Shown: in pieces, positions 48,201 through 58,832 of the stretch
How the letters are laid out: each line of letters starts with the position of its first letter
How positions within the stretch are numbered: position 1 is the stretch's first letter
Made by a program: the position numbers and the translations under genes
From: Theristus sp. LFF4_11
Lineage: Eukaryota > Nematoda > Chromadorea > Monhysterida > Xyalidae
Assembly (NCBI GenBank): GCA_030248135.1
Contig: JASANC010002128.1
Location: forward strand, 62,001 to 126,000
DNA length: 64,000 bases
Direction: 5' to 3'
Notes under the pieces: generated by a model
What the model was told of the DNA's origin: nothing
What the model saw: only the letters and a program-made list of their open reading frames with translations
Database searches by the model: none

Positions 48201-50242
48201 TCTGGTCTGAAAACTCCGAAATGCCATCAAGTAGGGGCCATGTCCATCAGTTTTTTCTGCCAGTAAGGTTTTTGAACAAACCCATCAAACAGCGTCAATG
48301 TTGGTAGCGCACACGAGTAAGGCGCAATCGATTAAGACGCTATTGGTTCGGCCGCCAATATTGCGCATGCTGATTTTGTGTGGTTATGGCAGGATCTGGT
48401 GTATCTATCCTCGGAAATGCGGTAAATGTTATTTAAAGTTACAGTTTCCAAAGTTGCCCGAACGCAGCATTTCAAAAGTTTTGCTGCTCCGTCTGTTTTC
48501 CGCAAACCAATCAGCAGAAATGCGCGGCACTTTCGCGCAAAAAGATAATGAGCAACTCAGTATGCCACCCACGCCTGCGTCGAGAGGGTTGACATTGCGT
48601 GAACGTTGTTGATTTTTGCACAAAAAATGATTGTTTCAAATCAGAAAGTCATCCTTCCAATCTAATTGACAAAAAAAACTGACACAACAAAATAGCGTTA
48701 ACAGATCAACGTTTCTCTCAGTATGATGACGTTCACAAATGACGCATGGACTTGATCCACTCAGTTTTCTTCCTGCTCCTGCACGCTGCTCATTAGATCG
48801 TTTCGATTGTTTTTGTGTTGTAAACTTTTTTGTTTTTTTTTGTTTTTTTTGAATGAAAACATTTTTTTTAAATCAATCAAACACTGTTTACAGTTCGAAC
48901 GTCAAGGAGTCCTTCACCGACTGGGTAAATTTTGGTTGATTTATTCAAATGCGCTTTCTTACCCGGGAAATGTATTTGTTTTGGGTATTATCTTTTATTT
49001 TTGGTTCCGAGACTCAATGCGCACATGCATGTGAACAGGTGCAGTTTGCCTGGTGAAAGCAGAAATTCAAGATTGGTAAAGTGATCCGAGTTTCTTAAAT
49101 AGGTCCGTCCGGATCACTCAGGCTATTTTGAGTTGCCACATAAGGGTGAAACTAATTTCCTTTCGTCGTCCTCTTTGACGTCTGCAAACGCATTGAGTCA
49201 CAGAACCCAAAAAATTGATGATATTCAAACACTGTCCCTGCTTGAGTGTGGAAGGATTTCGAATGTAGTTTTACAATTTACAGTGCATTTTATTGCGTTG
49301 TGAACTTAAGAAAAGCTTTTAAAAATTGCTGGCAGTCGACTTATTGTGGCAATATAGTGTTTGTCTTGGTCTCTTTTGTCTTGTGACTGTTCTTTTGTGG
49401 TCGTCTCCCGTATATATTATTTATCGTAAAAAGATCGGGTTCATATTGCATCTTGGCACTTTGGTTCGACACTTTGGCGCGTAGGCTAGTTGTGTTTTTT
49501 CTGGCCCTTTTTTATTTCCTGTGTGTCATCTATGATTCATTCAGGCGAACTGTTTTCCCGCTGCCGTTGTTTTGTGGGCTTTTGCCATGCAATTTCGACA
49601 TGAAAGTGACCGTGCCTTGAATTTCATGACAGCGCTCTCTGTTCTAACAGCACAGTAATGCTGCATACAGCAGTAAACAATTGCGCAGAGGTTCACAAAC
49701 ACACGATATCACACCTGCGTACATGTATGCGTATGTGTGTGCCTGTGTATTTGTTAAGCAGCATTCATGAAGCAGTATTTAGTGACGCGTAGCCGTGTGA
49801 TATCACAGCTGCGCGGTCACTAAATGCTGCTTCATGAATGCCCCTTCACCGCCAGCATTACCGTGTTGTGACGAACAAAGTACACCCTGCAGAACGATAC
49901 AGACACAAGAAAAAACAAAAATGCAGCCAACTCCCCGCAAAAAAAGCCAGTTTCTGTTTTTTTACCAAAATGCATTCATGAACAGTGCTCGACCGGCGTG
50001 CCAGCCGCGACAGCCTGCGCAGCGGCGGCGGCGCGACAGCAGCGGCACGCGGCAGCGTCAGCGTCGTGCAACGTCTCATCCGTAGACGCTCGTCGTCGCG
50101 TCGCATCGAGTCGCCGACGCGACGGCTGTCTGCACGATCGAAACGGTCGGCGACCTCGCAGGCGTCGCATGAGGCCGTTTCGGTGTCGCGCGAGTCCGTG
50201 ACCGACTGCGCGTTCCACAGTGCCGCCACGTCGAATCGGTGA
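33276..50242 (+). CDS. WSD1/DGAT-like O-acyltransferase, 19 exons
   Basis: Exons: 33276-33413, 34089-34362, 35094-35260, 35779-35977, 36745-36904, 38881-39157, 40063-40272, 40880-41067, 41367-41468, 41810-41981, 42429-42648, 43013-43140, 43719-43856, 44491-44620, 45372-45646, 46234-46368, 47067-47216, 47597-47789, 49986-50242. Every junction keeps phase; about 1170 aa. Exon 2 has two hydrophobic segments (TM anchor). Exons 6-13 follow wax-ester synthase/DGAT order: SKRRPPWCVKLL, SLVLIETQSSLADH (where HHxxxDG is expected), ATIEVLLAFVAGSLRRHF, NVRVLVPVSNRDY, and FIQCGTEMVVTLTADARLF before a helical end. The family esterifies alcohols or diacylglycerol with acyl-CoA at the ER. The His pair is missing, so activity is doubtful. 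Exons 14-19 are Ser/Ala-rich tail plus one coiled coil (VAKLAELERKMEEFHRSI). Least sure: exon 1 (donor GTTGCG; ATG 33966 is an alternative start), the end of exon 8 and the AAG acceptor of exon 10. Confidence 0.72.
33786..33963. mobile_element. Palindromic MITE (relative of 16780-16947)
   Basis: AGTCGAACTCTAAATTACAG at the left and CGAGTTCGCCTG at the right; arms carry GCTGATTGGTTGGTCG and GTGATCACCAACCACTCA. In the first intron of the acyltransferase gene. Confidence 0.7.
35450..35616. mobile_element. Palindromic MITE (relative of 16780-16947)
   Basis: CAGTCAACCTCTGAAATTAC at the left pairs with TAATTTCAGAGTTCAACT at the right. Arms carry CTGATTGGTTGGTGATCACG and its complement. In an acyltransferase intron. 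Confidence 0.75.
36165..36715 (+). repeat. 43-bp tandem repeat in an intron, about 13 units
   Basis: Unit GAAATCTCGAGTGTGAGTG followed by AAAGGTGTTATCGGTTTTCAG. Each unit ends TTATCGGTTTTCAG, which looks like a 3' splice site. The array ends about 30 bp before the true acceptor at 36744. Confidence 0.95.
37339..38842 (-). mobile_element. hAT-4 with transposase remnant
   Basis: Ends TAGGGATGG and CCATCCCTA, flanked by a perfect 8-bp duplication CTCACCAT (37331-37338 and 38843-38850). Subterminal repeats of GGATCCGGCAAA-type sequence at both ends. Encodes the C-terminal half of a hAT transposase on the minus strand. It lies in an acyltransferase intron, ending 38 bp before the exon at 38881. 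Confidence 0.93.
37587..38294 (-). CDS. hAT transposase, C-terminal fragment (pseudogene-like)
   Basis: 235 codons. MATYVDPRFKN near residue 48 is the conserved DPRFK region of the catalytic core. The end carries the hAT dimerisation domain: LSTIARRYLASPPTGVASER, then FSEARQVFVYSRSRLST and a short tail. A full hAT transposase is about 600 aa. The N-terminal BED finger and first catalytic Asp are not seen upstream (38295-38842 has no matching frame), so the element is internally deleted. The remaining frame is intact, which may mean the loss is recent or that upstream exons are cryptic. Confidence 0.85.
   Translation of the reverse strand: MVLPAVCALKQRIEQVDASGIGTTKKTLLTSIDTRFRALFHNESNIMATYVDPRFKNTAVVFENEGAIRCELLHIAKKILKRPETPTNCDDTSEIANNDDDESEREPEPKKKSTGLYGGIEFHAARPRYPSGESNLEDELRGEMNMYESDDFIDEPDKSYLMLDFWRLNSSKYPKLSTIARRYLASPPTGVASERMFSEARQVFVYSRSRLSTQNAEKVMFLNGVLPALDYPYAM
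39190..39420 (+). repeat. Short direct repeat in intron
   Basis: GTTTTCGGAAGGTACCAA and GTCAGAGTCAGAGTGAATAG each occur twice, with TTGGAAAAGTCGCA before them. Confidence 0.6.
39647..39830 (+). mobile_element. M3 MITE, about 185 bp
   Basis: AAGGCGGAAACACCATTTAG at one end, AGCAATTAG-type complement at the other; interior CACGACACGATTTCTAAATC. Further copies at 46410-46607 and, inverted, 58647-58832. TTTTCGTCCGTACGCAC and GTGCGTACGCAC form inverted ends. Confidence 0.8.
39831..40020. mobile_element. M4 palindromic MITE abutting M3
   Basis: AAGGCCAATTCATGCACGAC pairs with CGCATGAATTGGCCTT. Inner arms contain CACGTCACGGCACGTCA and TGACGTGCCGTG. A relative is at 46775-46919. It ends about 40 bp before the acyltransferase exon at 40063. 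Confidence 0.8.
42190..42365. mobile_element. M2 MITE with TA duplication
   Basis: CAGTCCATCTGGATAATATA and mirrored TTATCCAGATGGACTG with TA on each side. Interior holds four copies of ACCAATCAGCGCTGAGA-type sequence. It ends 63 bp before the exon at 42429. Confidence 0.85.
44268..44350 (+). repeat. R2 repeat, second copy
   Basis: TCAGTTTTATTCTGCAGTGC and ATAATACCAGAGAAGTG are shared with 12365-12450 in an AVL9 intron. Class unknown. Confidence 0.7.
44648..45355 (+). repeat. Minisatellite, AATCAGCAAA-based, about 27-bp unit
   Basis: About 700 bp of AAATCAGC and AAACACACAC alternation with spacing changes. It fills nearly the whole intron between the exons ending at 44620 and starting at 45372. 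It keeps an open frame on both strands because of its unit length. Confidence 0.95.
46025..46195 (+). repeat. About 36-bp tandem repeat, 4-5 units
   Basis: Unit contains ACCAATTGAGCCAGTTGCAA and TATTTCGCCACC. In the intron before the exon at 46234. Confidence 0.85.
46410..46607 (+). mobile_element. M3 MITE
   Basis: Carries TTTTTTGTCCGTACGCGCAG, GCACACGACACGATTTTGAA and CGTGTCCGTGCATACGCATG, in the order of 39647-39830. Confidence 0.75.
46775..46919. mobile_element. M4-like palindromic MITE
   Basis: AAGGCCCATTCATGCACACG and CCTCCATGAATGG ends, with alternating GCGCGC centre arms. Confidence 0.65.
47893..48100 (+). repeat. R1 repeat
   Basis: TAGTCCCGATCCTGAGACTC then GCGCGCATAGATAGG and TGCACGACGCGGGAGTTCAA, ending with CCACATAAAGATTGGAACTG and CGTCTGCAAACGCA. 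Confidence 0.75.
48990..49215 (+). repeat. R1 repeat
   Basis: Contains TTGGTTCCGAGACTCAATG, AGCAGAAATTCAAGATTGG and GTTGCCACATAAGGGTGAAA in R1 order, ending near CTGCAAACGCATTGAGTC. Confidence 0.7.
49760..49846. mobile_element. M1 palindromic MITE
   Basis: GCATTCATGAAGCAGTATTT pairs with AAATGCTGCTTCATGAATGC. In the last acyltransferase intron. Confidence 0.8.
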
Positions 50243-53200
50243 TGCTGATGATGTGTTCGATGTGTTTTTTCGCTTGTTGTTGAGCGTGATACTGTGTGAT
50301 ATTGATAATGGTGATGTGCTATGTGCGGCATTCATGAAGCAGTATTTAGTGACGCGCAGCTGTAGCTATGCGTCGCTAAATACTGCGTCATGAATGCCGC
50401 TATAGTGATGTGAATGATGATTGAGTGTGAGGTGTCAGTGCGCTAATGGATCTGGTTTCGCGCGTGATTCCAGTCTGGTGTTCGTATTGCAGAGCCTTGC
50501 AAACAAACACACTGGCACAGACACACAGTGTGTGATGTGGTGACACTTATGATAAATTGGATTCACTGATTGGTTCTTTCAACACGAGGCGACCAATCTG
50601 CGAGCGAGATCGTGTTTTTTATGTGTAAATTGCAAGCTTCTGTTCCGTTTGCCCGCACGTGACTGCCACGTGATCTTGTACAGTGACAAACAAACACACA
50701 GGCTCATTACATTGCAATCTCGTGTTGAAGCACTGGATGGTTGGGCTCCAAAAATCTTGTTGCCTTGCCCTTCGGTTTTTTTGAGATTTTTGCTGCGTGA
50801 ATTGTTTTCAATCATCAGAGAACCATTTTTGAAGAATCGTGCGAATCTGGACACATTTATTAGTATCTCACAAAACCGTAAGTGCAACCCGTGTTTATAT
50901 TTATGTGAAACATGCGTTTTTCGTTTTCACTTTGAGGCTGAAACAGATTTTAAAATGATATTACAGTCGGATGGGTTACATTTTGTGTACTGATCTTACC
51001 CTGAGCATCAGGTACCCAGTACCACGGTTACAGTAGGATCGTGTCGAGACCCAATTCAATAAAAAAGGCCCATCCGCCCCGGCGTTTTCACATTCAACTA
51101 TACTTTTTTTTGCTGCTGATGTTGTGAGATTGTACTTTTGGTGCCCCAGTGCTTAACGTTCGTTCGTCATGTGATTTCTGTGCTCGTCCATTATTCCACT
51201 GAGTTTTTCTTCAAAGCTAAACTATTTTTGGTCTAGTCACGAGAATTTATCATCAAGTTTTGTTCCTTGCTGTTTTCTACTTTGGCGCTGTTCATTTCCA
51301 TATTGTGCTCTTTTGTTATTTTTTTTTCAAATCCGTTCAACGTGGGCATTTATTATGTTTTAGCATATTTCTGGTGTGCTCGTTTTCTCTCGCCATTGTT
51401 TGATTGATATCAGAATATCGTTTTCATTTGAATCAGTCATTCTTTCGAAATCAAAAATGTGTTCAAAATTCAAAATCATGTGATTTTTGGTGTCGTTGAA
51501 AAAACTTGAATGGTAATTTGAAATGTAATGTTGCTTGAAAGTAATTTTTTGTTGGCATTCCTTATGGCAATGACAGTGTTTCAGGTTTTTCATGAAAGTA
51601 TTTTTTTGTGTGAAAGTATTTTTTTGTGTGTTTCCAAATCTCATGATGGTTTTTGGTGTGATTTGGTATGTTGTGTCGTGCTCTTATCGCTAATTTTTTT
51701 GGAAAACATTCTAACAGTTTCTGACGTTCAAAATTTGCTCAGATTCCGATGAAATCATCCGTGTGACTATGGGGTGTTTTCAATTCTGAAGTTTCAGAAA
51801 ATTTATCTACATTGTATGTTTCTATCATTTCACTACTTGTCTCGTCGAAATTGTCATTTTTGCATTATCAGAATTTTGTTAATCATTGTGGATTTGAAAA
51901 AGAAGTCAACATTTTTTATCACTGACGTGATGTCTGGAAACGAAAAAGTTATGGCTTAGAAAGAAATGAATTTTTTTGTGCAAAACAACTCGAAATTTCC
52001 TGAAAAAAATAAACAATAACAAATTACGCCTGCGTTTTCTAGAAGCAACCATAATCGACTCGACTACCGCATAACTTCCAGCATATTTCTGTGCCCTTTC
52101 TCAAAAATAAACGAATACGTTGCGAAGATTCAAACACCCAACAATTTTGTTTTTTCTTACACATGTTCATAATGGATGCTGTCGAAATATTACGGCATTA
52201 CAGAAGTGCAAGCCCAAAATGACTGTTTACGTTGGCTCGTAAGAAACCGCTTCAATTTGCGAGTCGTTTACTAACAAGAAAGTGTGAACGTTGCATTGCG
52301 CAACCAGTTGATGCCGTTTTTAGGCTTCTTAGCAGATTTCGGAATGAGTTTGGAAACCGGTGCAAAGGTTTGTGGTGTAATCATAAACCCGTGACTACAT
52401 TAATAAAAAAATGTTGCAATACTATGATTATCTAAAAAGATTCAAAAAAAAAAAAAAAAATAAAAAGAAAAAAAATAAAAAAAAAAAAAAAAAAAAAACC
52501 TCGCGGTTGCACAACACAACACATCACATTCAGAGCGCTATTTTTGAACCAAAATCCCATTTTACTGAATCTAGAGTATTTGTAGCTCATCATAGCCCGT
52601 CCAGTAAGTGTCAAAATCGAATTTTCTTGAATGCTTGTGCAGCCTCAAAAGAACGCCTCACTTTGCGATGTAAGTTCACTTTATGCCTCCACTGTCCAAT
52701 GCCAAGCCCGGAAACAGTGCACCCAGCTCATTAGTTACATCGAGACATGCGACTGCCAGTCAGATTTGATCGGCCAACGGGAGTTACGGTAGCTTCAGTT
52801 CTTGTTTGATGATGGCGCACATTGTGGTAGAACAGTGATGTTGCACAAAAGTTGACTGCAGAGACTGTTCATCATCAACCTCAGTTTTACCAATTCTTCT
52901 TTTCAATCAAACAATGCTAAAAACGAATAATGTATTCTGAAAAACTTCGTGTGAGCAAAGTCTGATTGCGTGTATTGGTCTCGACACAATCTCAGTTCAA
53001 GCATTATTCAAAGAAAAATAACGGAAAGATAAAATCATCGAAACAGCGGCGTTTTAATGGTATGATCATTTCGATGAATGAGCGTCGTGTTGAGACCGAT
53101 AACTACGGTAGATACAGTATTCTGTATGACTAAATGGTTTTGTATATTTTCGTGCGAGCTTTGAAAAAACGTAGTCAGTTGACTGATTGGTTGAAAATTC

Positions 53201-53252
53201 GTTTAGGATGAAGTTCAAATCTGCGATTTTGCATTCAAAATTAAATTCAGGG
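50243..53252. other. Spacer with no supported gene
   Basis: Holds an M1 palindrome just after the acyltransferase stop (50327-50402), a 19-bp duplication (AAAGTATTTTTTTGTGTG, near 51600) and an A-rich tract (52443-52498). Remaining open frames are short, AT-rich and without motifs. Confidence 0.5.
50327..50402. mobile_element. M1 palindromic MITE
   Basis: GCGGCATTCATGAAGCAGTA pairs with TACTGCGTCATGAATGCCGC; 76 bp. It begins 85 bp after the acyltransferase stop codon, so it probably lies in the 3' UTR. Confidence 0.8.
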
Positions 53253-53260
53253 AAAAAATG

Positions 53261-55099
53261 GGCGTGCGTTCGATTGCGGCCCAATAGATAGCGGCCGAAG
53301 CATTGCGGCCGAAGCATTGCGGCCTGATGGATTGCGGCCTGAAGGATTGCGGCCTAGGACGATTGCGGCCTGAAGGATTGCGGCCTGGACGATTGCGGCC
53401 TGATGGATTGCGGCCTGGGACGATTGCGGCCCGGGACGATTGCGGCCTGGGACGATTGCGGCCCGGGACGATTGCGGCCTGGGACGATTGCGGCCCGGGA
53501 CGATTGCGGCCTGGGACGATTGCGGCCCACGAAATTTCAAAGCGTTGTCACTGTCTTTGTCGCACGCAACTGGTTATGTTATTCTCGCACACGATTTTTC
53601 ATTTTTTAAGTTGTTTTTCTTTATTGATTAGTAATTATGTTTTTCTTAGAACCCCAAATCGAAATCTTCCATGCTCAACTTTCCTTGTCGCCGAGCAGAG
53701 CTTGTTTGTTTAATTTGTTATTAAAGTTTTAAATTGCCAATTAATTATTTAAAATTAAACCAACAAAAAAATTCCCATTAAAAATTAAAACTGTACTTTC
53801 TTATGAAAATATCTGAAAAACTTCTTTTGTCTCGAGTCGAGTCCTCAGGCAGAGACCCAACCTAGGGTTGTTGGAAAAAACAAAAGTCGTCATTTTTTAA
53901 TTGAAAAAAATTCTGAAATTAAAGTTGTGCTAAATCAACCAGGGAGTTCGAAGAACCGTGCAAGCGCCTCCCGAATGACTCCTGAAAACTTTCCATATTT
54001 TGTTTGGATGACCTCATTTACCCCTTTTACAAACTGTTACCATGCCTCTTCTTGTGTTCTGGCCCCCAAAACGTCACTTTATTGTCCCCAGCTCAAGTGA
54101 AAACACACATACCGGGTTGAAATTCGATCATTTCTAATGATGTCGCGACGACAGGACACGAAACAGCAACGAGACCACGTGGCGCTTGCAAACGGAGCAG
54201 CTCGGACGCTCAGAAATCAGATTGCGAGGCGAATTGTCACCTTATCTGCATCGGAAATGGTAAGCCAAGCTGTGGAACGCTCAAAAACTTCATCGCCGAA
54301 GTTGTCGAAACCTAAAATCAGTCGGTAAAACGGTCCAAAATCGACTACTGACGGTTTTACGAGGCAATATCAAAAAAAATTTGTTGAACTTTCGAAAAAT
54401 TGTGCCAAAATTAAGGTTTTCAGAGCATATTAGAGGAAAGAAAAATTTTCGAATTTTAATCGGCATTTTTAATTACATAAAAAATTTCGATTTTTGTTTA
54501 ACAACCCTAACCCCACCCCCAGCATTTGTTTCAAATCAAACCTCCAAAAAATCTTGGATTTTAAAACATAGGGATTCGGACAACAAACAACAACAATTCA
54601 TTTCAATTCAATTTCAATTCAATTTCCATTCAATTCAATTTATTCTATTGCTATCAGCGGCGCAAATATTGGCGCAAATATCAACGATCGATTCTACGCA
54701 AACGCAGCAGACACGACGACGACGATGGCTTAAACCATTGTTGTTCCAGAGCAGGGGTGTTGTGGGGGCGGGCGATATAGATAGCTGCAGAAATTTTCTA
54801 GATAGATAGAAATTGACCTGGAAAGGTGACAAAGCATGAAAACTTTGTGGGCCGCAATCGTCCCAGGCCGCAATCGTCCCGGGCCGCAATCGTCCCAGGC
54901 CGCAATCGTCCCAGGCCGCAATCGTCCCAGGCCGCAATCGTCCCAGGCCGCTATCGTCCAGGCCGCTATCGTCCAGGCCGCTATCGTCCAGGCCGCTATG
55001 CTTCGGCCGCAATCGTCCAGGCCGCAATCCTTCAGGCCGCTACGCTTCGGCCGCAATCGTCCAGGCCGCAATCTCTTGGGCCGCAAAAGTACATTTGCC
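53261..55099. mobile_element. FB-2: foldback-like element with inverted GGCC minisatellites
   Basis: Flanked by an 8-bp duplication AAAAAATG (53253-53260 and 55100-55107). Ends GGCGTGCGTTCGATTGCGG (left) and, as complement, GGCAAATGTACTTTTGCGG (right). The left arm (53274-53527) is a tandem of 12-17-bp units with GATTGCGGCC; the right arm (54848-55084) is the inverted array. Inner flanks CACGAAATTTCAAAGCGTTG and their mirror also pair. Contains hAT-2b. Confidence 0.88.
53863..54510. mobile_element. hAT-2b nested in FB-2
   Basis: TAGGGTTGTT and AACAACCCTA ends; flanks ACCCAACC (53855-53862) and ACCCCACC (54511-54518) match at 7 of 8 bases. Aligns along its length with 19866-20578. Confidence 0.85.
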
Positions 55100-57699
55100 A
55101 AAAAATGAAGCACTTAAAGATAATAAAGCGGTGTTTTTGTTAAAACACAGTTCACCTTTGCGCCCCGTGTTGCAGTGTGACAAAAACCAGTCGCCCCCCT
55201 AATTGTTACTACCTATTTTTCGTCTTGTCTGCAGTGAAGATTGACTTTTGGTTTTTAAAAATAAATTTTAAATTTAAATATTTTAATTGAGATTAAAAAA
55301 TAATATGAATAATTCACATTTAAATAGAGAAGAAAGTAGCTTTAAAAATCGAAAATGAAGGATTTGTCTCCACGTTTCAGCATAAATCAGCGTTTATTGC
55401 GGTTTTCCGAATGACTAAAGACAACTATTAAAAGACAACTAAAAGACTTCGACAAAAGACAATTGTTAAGGAAGAACAAAATCTGCACAAATCGCCGTCA
55501 GTTACACTCACACGACGACACCTTGAACACAACCAGGCTTGTCTGAACGAGCAGAAGACAAAAACTGCCGAAGGACACCCGTGACCAAGAGTTTCGAGGC
55601 CGCTGTATTTCGTAGTGGGTTGGTACTTCGATCGAAAAACTCGTGAGTAAATTGTATTTTTTTACTATTAATTTTTGATTGGTAGTAGAAGTTAGTGGGG
55701 TGGGCGTTTGATGCATCATTGCCCGAGTTGTATTGAACAATTTCTAACGAAATTTTAGACAGTTCTAGTTGTTTAGGAAGACTCAACTTCGATTTGTGTA
55801 AAATTTCAGACTGACCTATCCCCAAGGGGTGTCCCTTCCCGTGTGGTGTTGTGGAAATACACATACAAGTGACAACACCATACTTGGCGTTTTGGGCCTC
55901 TTCTATTTCCGTACGGGACGCGGAAACCGCGCAGGCAGGACACCGAACAACTTTTGGGACGCCTTTTTAGGGAGTGTTTGTTCAGGATTCTCAAAATGTA
56001 TCAGTCCAATTTTTCCACTGAAACTAGCGCCCTCAAAATACAACCAACTCATACTTGTACCCCGGGCCTCTCAAGAGAATGTACCCCGCCCACTGAAACA
56101 AAAAAATCTCTCACTAAACCCGTGAAAGCAAGAAAACGAACCCACAAAAATCCCAGATACAAAAGTTTGTGCGACCATGGAAAGGCCGCAAATTGCATTC
56201 GTTTGTTTGTGCGCGCGTGTGTAGGCGACGAAAAGAATGTGAAAAAACTTCTTATTCCTGAAACATAAGAGCGGTATGTTGAAATTGTAGCCCTTTCGTT
56301 ATTGTACGTGACGATTTTGAGGTACCCCATTAGTGGGCCTCCGCGCGTGGCACTAACCGTGTTACATGTGCGAAAATGTGCAATAATTACTGCTCTTGCA
56401 AATCCGCGCAAAACCGCCGCGACGACACGACACACAGATTTCGTAATAAACACATTTTGTGTCGCGCACATTCGGCACCCTAATTGGCGCAATTTGAGGC
56501 AGCGCGCGCGTGTCCAACAGAGTTTGAACAACATGTTTATGTTGAGTCAGCAACGGGTTTTTTTGTTGCATTTGCTGGGATTATTGCTGGATTATATGGG
56601 TGTGAGAACTGTCATTCTTGAAAGTCGCTTTCAGCATTATCGTTTGTTCATGGTGTCTTTCTTACTTTCAGTTCATGGCAAAAACAAACTTAAAATTGAT
56701 AAATAATAAAAAATGACTGATTGTTTCGACCAGTTGTGAGTCAAACAAAAATTTCACCGAGTTTTTTTTATAAATTCACTTTCTTACTAAGATATTCAAA
56801 CTTGCACAACTGATCAGCCCGCGATTTTTTGCCACACCCGAAGATTTTTTCTGTGGCACTTTCTCTTTTTTCAAAGTTTTGTTGCTGATTGTCGCATATT
56901 GTTTGTCGCTCATCCGGGTCACGCCCCCCAAAAAAAGAAAAAAAACCAACTTCGTGCCAGTGTGTTACACAGAAAAAAATGGTTGCCCGGATAAAAATTC
57001 AATTCGTCTCGTTTCCGGCATATTTTCCGTTTATTATGTTCATCATTTGTGACATTTTCTGTTCTTGAATGCCACAAGTTGATATTTTTTGGGACAAACA
57101 AGAATAGAGAATGTAAACTATTCCGTTGTCTGTGCTGATTGTCACAGAAAACGTGACCCACCACTTTTGGTTTTTTCTCTGGTACCTTTTGGTTCCGCAT
57201 AGTTGTTTTGCATTATTTTTTCAGCGATTACAAATTTGTTTTCTTGCGAATTCTATCGAATACCAATGCTTTTTTTAACCATTTGGGTTTGCATTTTAAC
57301 AATGCGATTGTTTTCTCGCAAGCTGTCGATGCTAAAAGTGGTTCAAATTGTAATGATGCACTGTTTACATTGCAGCTGATATCTCACTCCGGGTTACCAC
57401 CACCACTTCATCAATCATAATCTTGCCCGCATACGTTTTTTTAGCGCATCAGTTCCACAATCCGTAAAGTTGGAAATCCGCAACTCCGATGGAAACGGGC
57501 GGATACTGCCCCGAGAGCCCAATATACCCTCGGCTCAGGAGGGAGCAGAACATTATAAATGTTCAAGGATCGCTTTTTAGGTTCTCCACGACTAGTGTGT
57601 CCTGTTAACAGCGAGGTTCAAAGATTCCACTTACCGAACGGTAGACAGAGTTCCACACTGGAGGAGAGGATACCTGATTGTTGAGAAAATCATGTCGTT

Positions 57700-57818
57700 C
57701 AAAGTAACTCGCTTTGGTCATAGCAATTCTCAGCGCTGATTGGTTGGTCATGAGCAATTCTCAGCGCTAATTAGTTGGTCATCACGTCATGTTGTATATA
57801 TTTTCCAGATGGACTGTA
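57700..57818. mobile_element. M2 MITE, left end missing
   Basis: GCGCTGATTGGTTGGTCATG units and a right end CCAGATGGACTG followed by TA, as in 42190-42365; no matching left end. Confidence 0.65.
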
Positions 57819-58646
57819 ACTTGAGCGCCCCCCCCCCGGGAGTGTTCAAGAAGATCGTGTCGAGACCCAACCGACTACTGTACATTAGATACTGCGCAGG
57901 GTTTCGCAAAATATAAGTATGGCATTTTGACATTTTCTTGCGTTGCACATTTGCACTGCCGTATATGCACCGCAAAAATGCTCTACACGTATCATCATGA
58001 ATAAAGTATATGACAAGTTATCGGAAATGCGGCAGAAATTGCAAACCCGCAAATGCGACACACAAAAGCATGTGGAATTGAAAGTTGCTATATAGCGGGT
58101 AGTGTACAATGAAAAGCCATGGAAAATGAAAATGAACATCAGTGAAACAAGCATGGTGAGCGCAAAAGACACAAGCCGAAATTAATAAGTTTCTTTGACG
58201 TTTTTTTCTCCGACTCACCGAATCCGCTGCTGGAATGCGTGTGGAATTCTGCATTTTTTTTGAACGTTCACAAGAATCAATAAATGTGTGCGTGGTTTCT
58301 GTCAGGGTGTGATGTTCCGAATCAAATGATTTCATTCAGTGCACTGTTTCTTTGAAATTGAAATCCGGTTACTGTTGTGGTGGCGTTTTGCAACAAACTT
58401 GGTCGACAAATATTCAGAATGCGCAAGTCACTGAAGTGCGTGACTGCACATATTGCGAACTTTGATACACCCATTGCTTTATTGTACATTATTCCCCTTA
58501 TTCGTCTTATTTTCTTGTTCTGCCCGTCATTGGAAAACTTTTTGATCCAGTGAAACGTTGAACTTTTTAACTGCGAGAACAGCTCATTCATGAGAGCCGT
58601 AGTTTTTCCAAGCAAGTGTTCGATTGACTGTTTACAATCATCATTA

Positions 58647-58832
58647 AGGCGCGTTTAGCAATTAGTTTTTTGTGCGTACGCACGGACACGACACGTAAAA
58701 AATGGCCACGCGATTTGGAAATCGTGTCGTGTGTGCTATCTTAATGCATTACGGACACGATTAGTTTGCGCACGGGATTTAGAACGACGTTTGTGCGTAC
58801 GGACGAAAAACTAAATGGTGTTTCCGCCTTTA
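58647..58832 (-). mobile_element. M3 MITE, inverted copy
   Basis: The reverse complement matches 39647-39830 from AAGGCGGAAACACCATTTAG through CTAATTGCTAAACGCGCCTT; visually one of the closest pairs in the window. Confidence 0.85.

Noticed and set aside
56049..56706. Opposing 161- and 134-codon frames
   Set aside because: Overlapping on both strands with no motif, no splice pattern and no compositional sign of coding.
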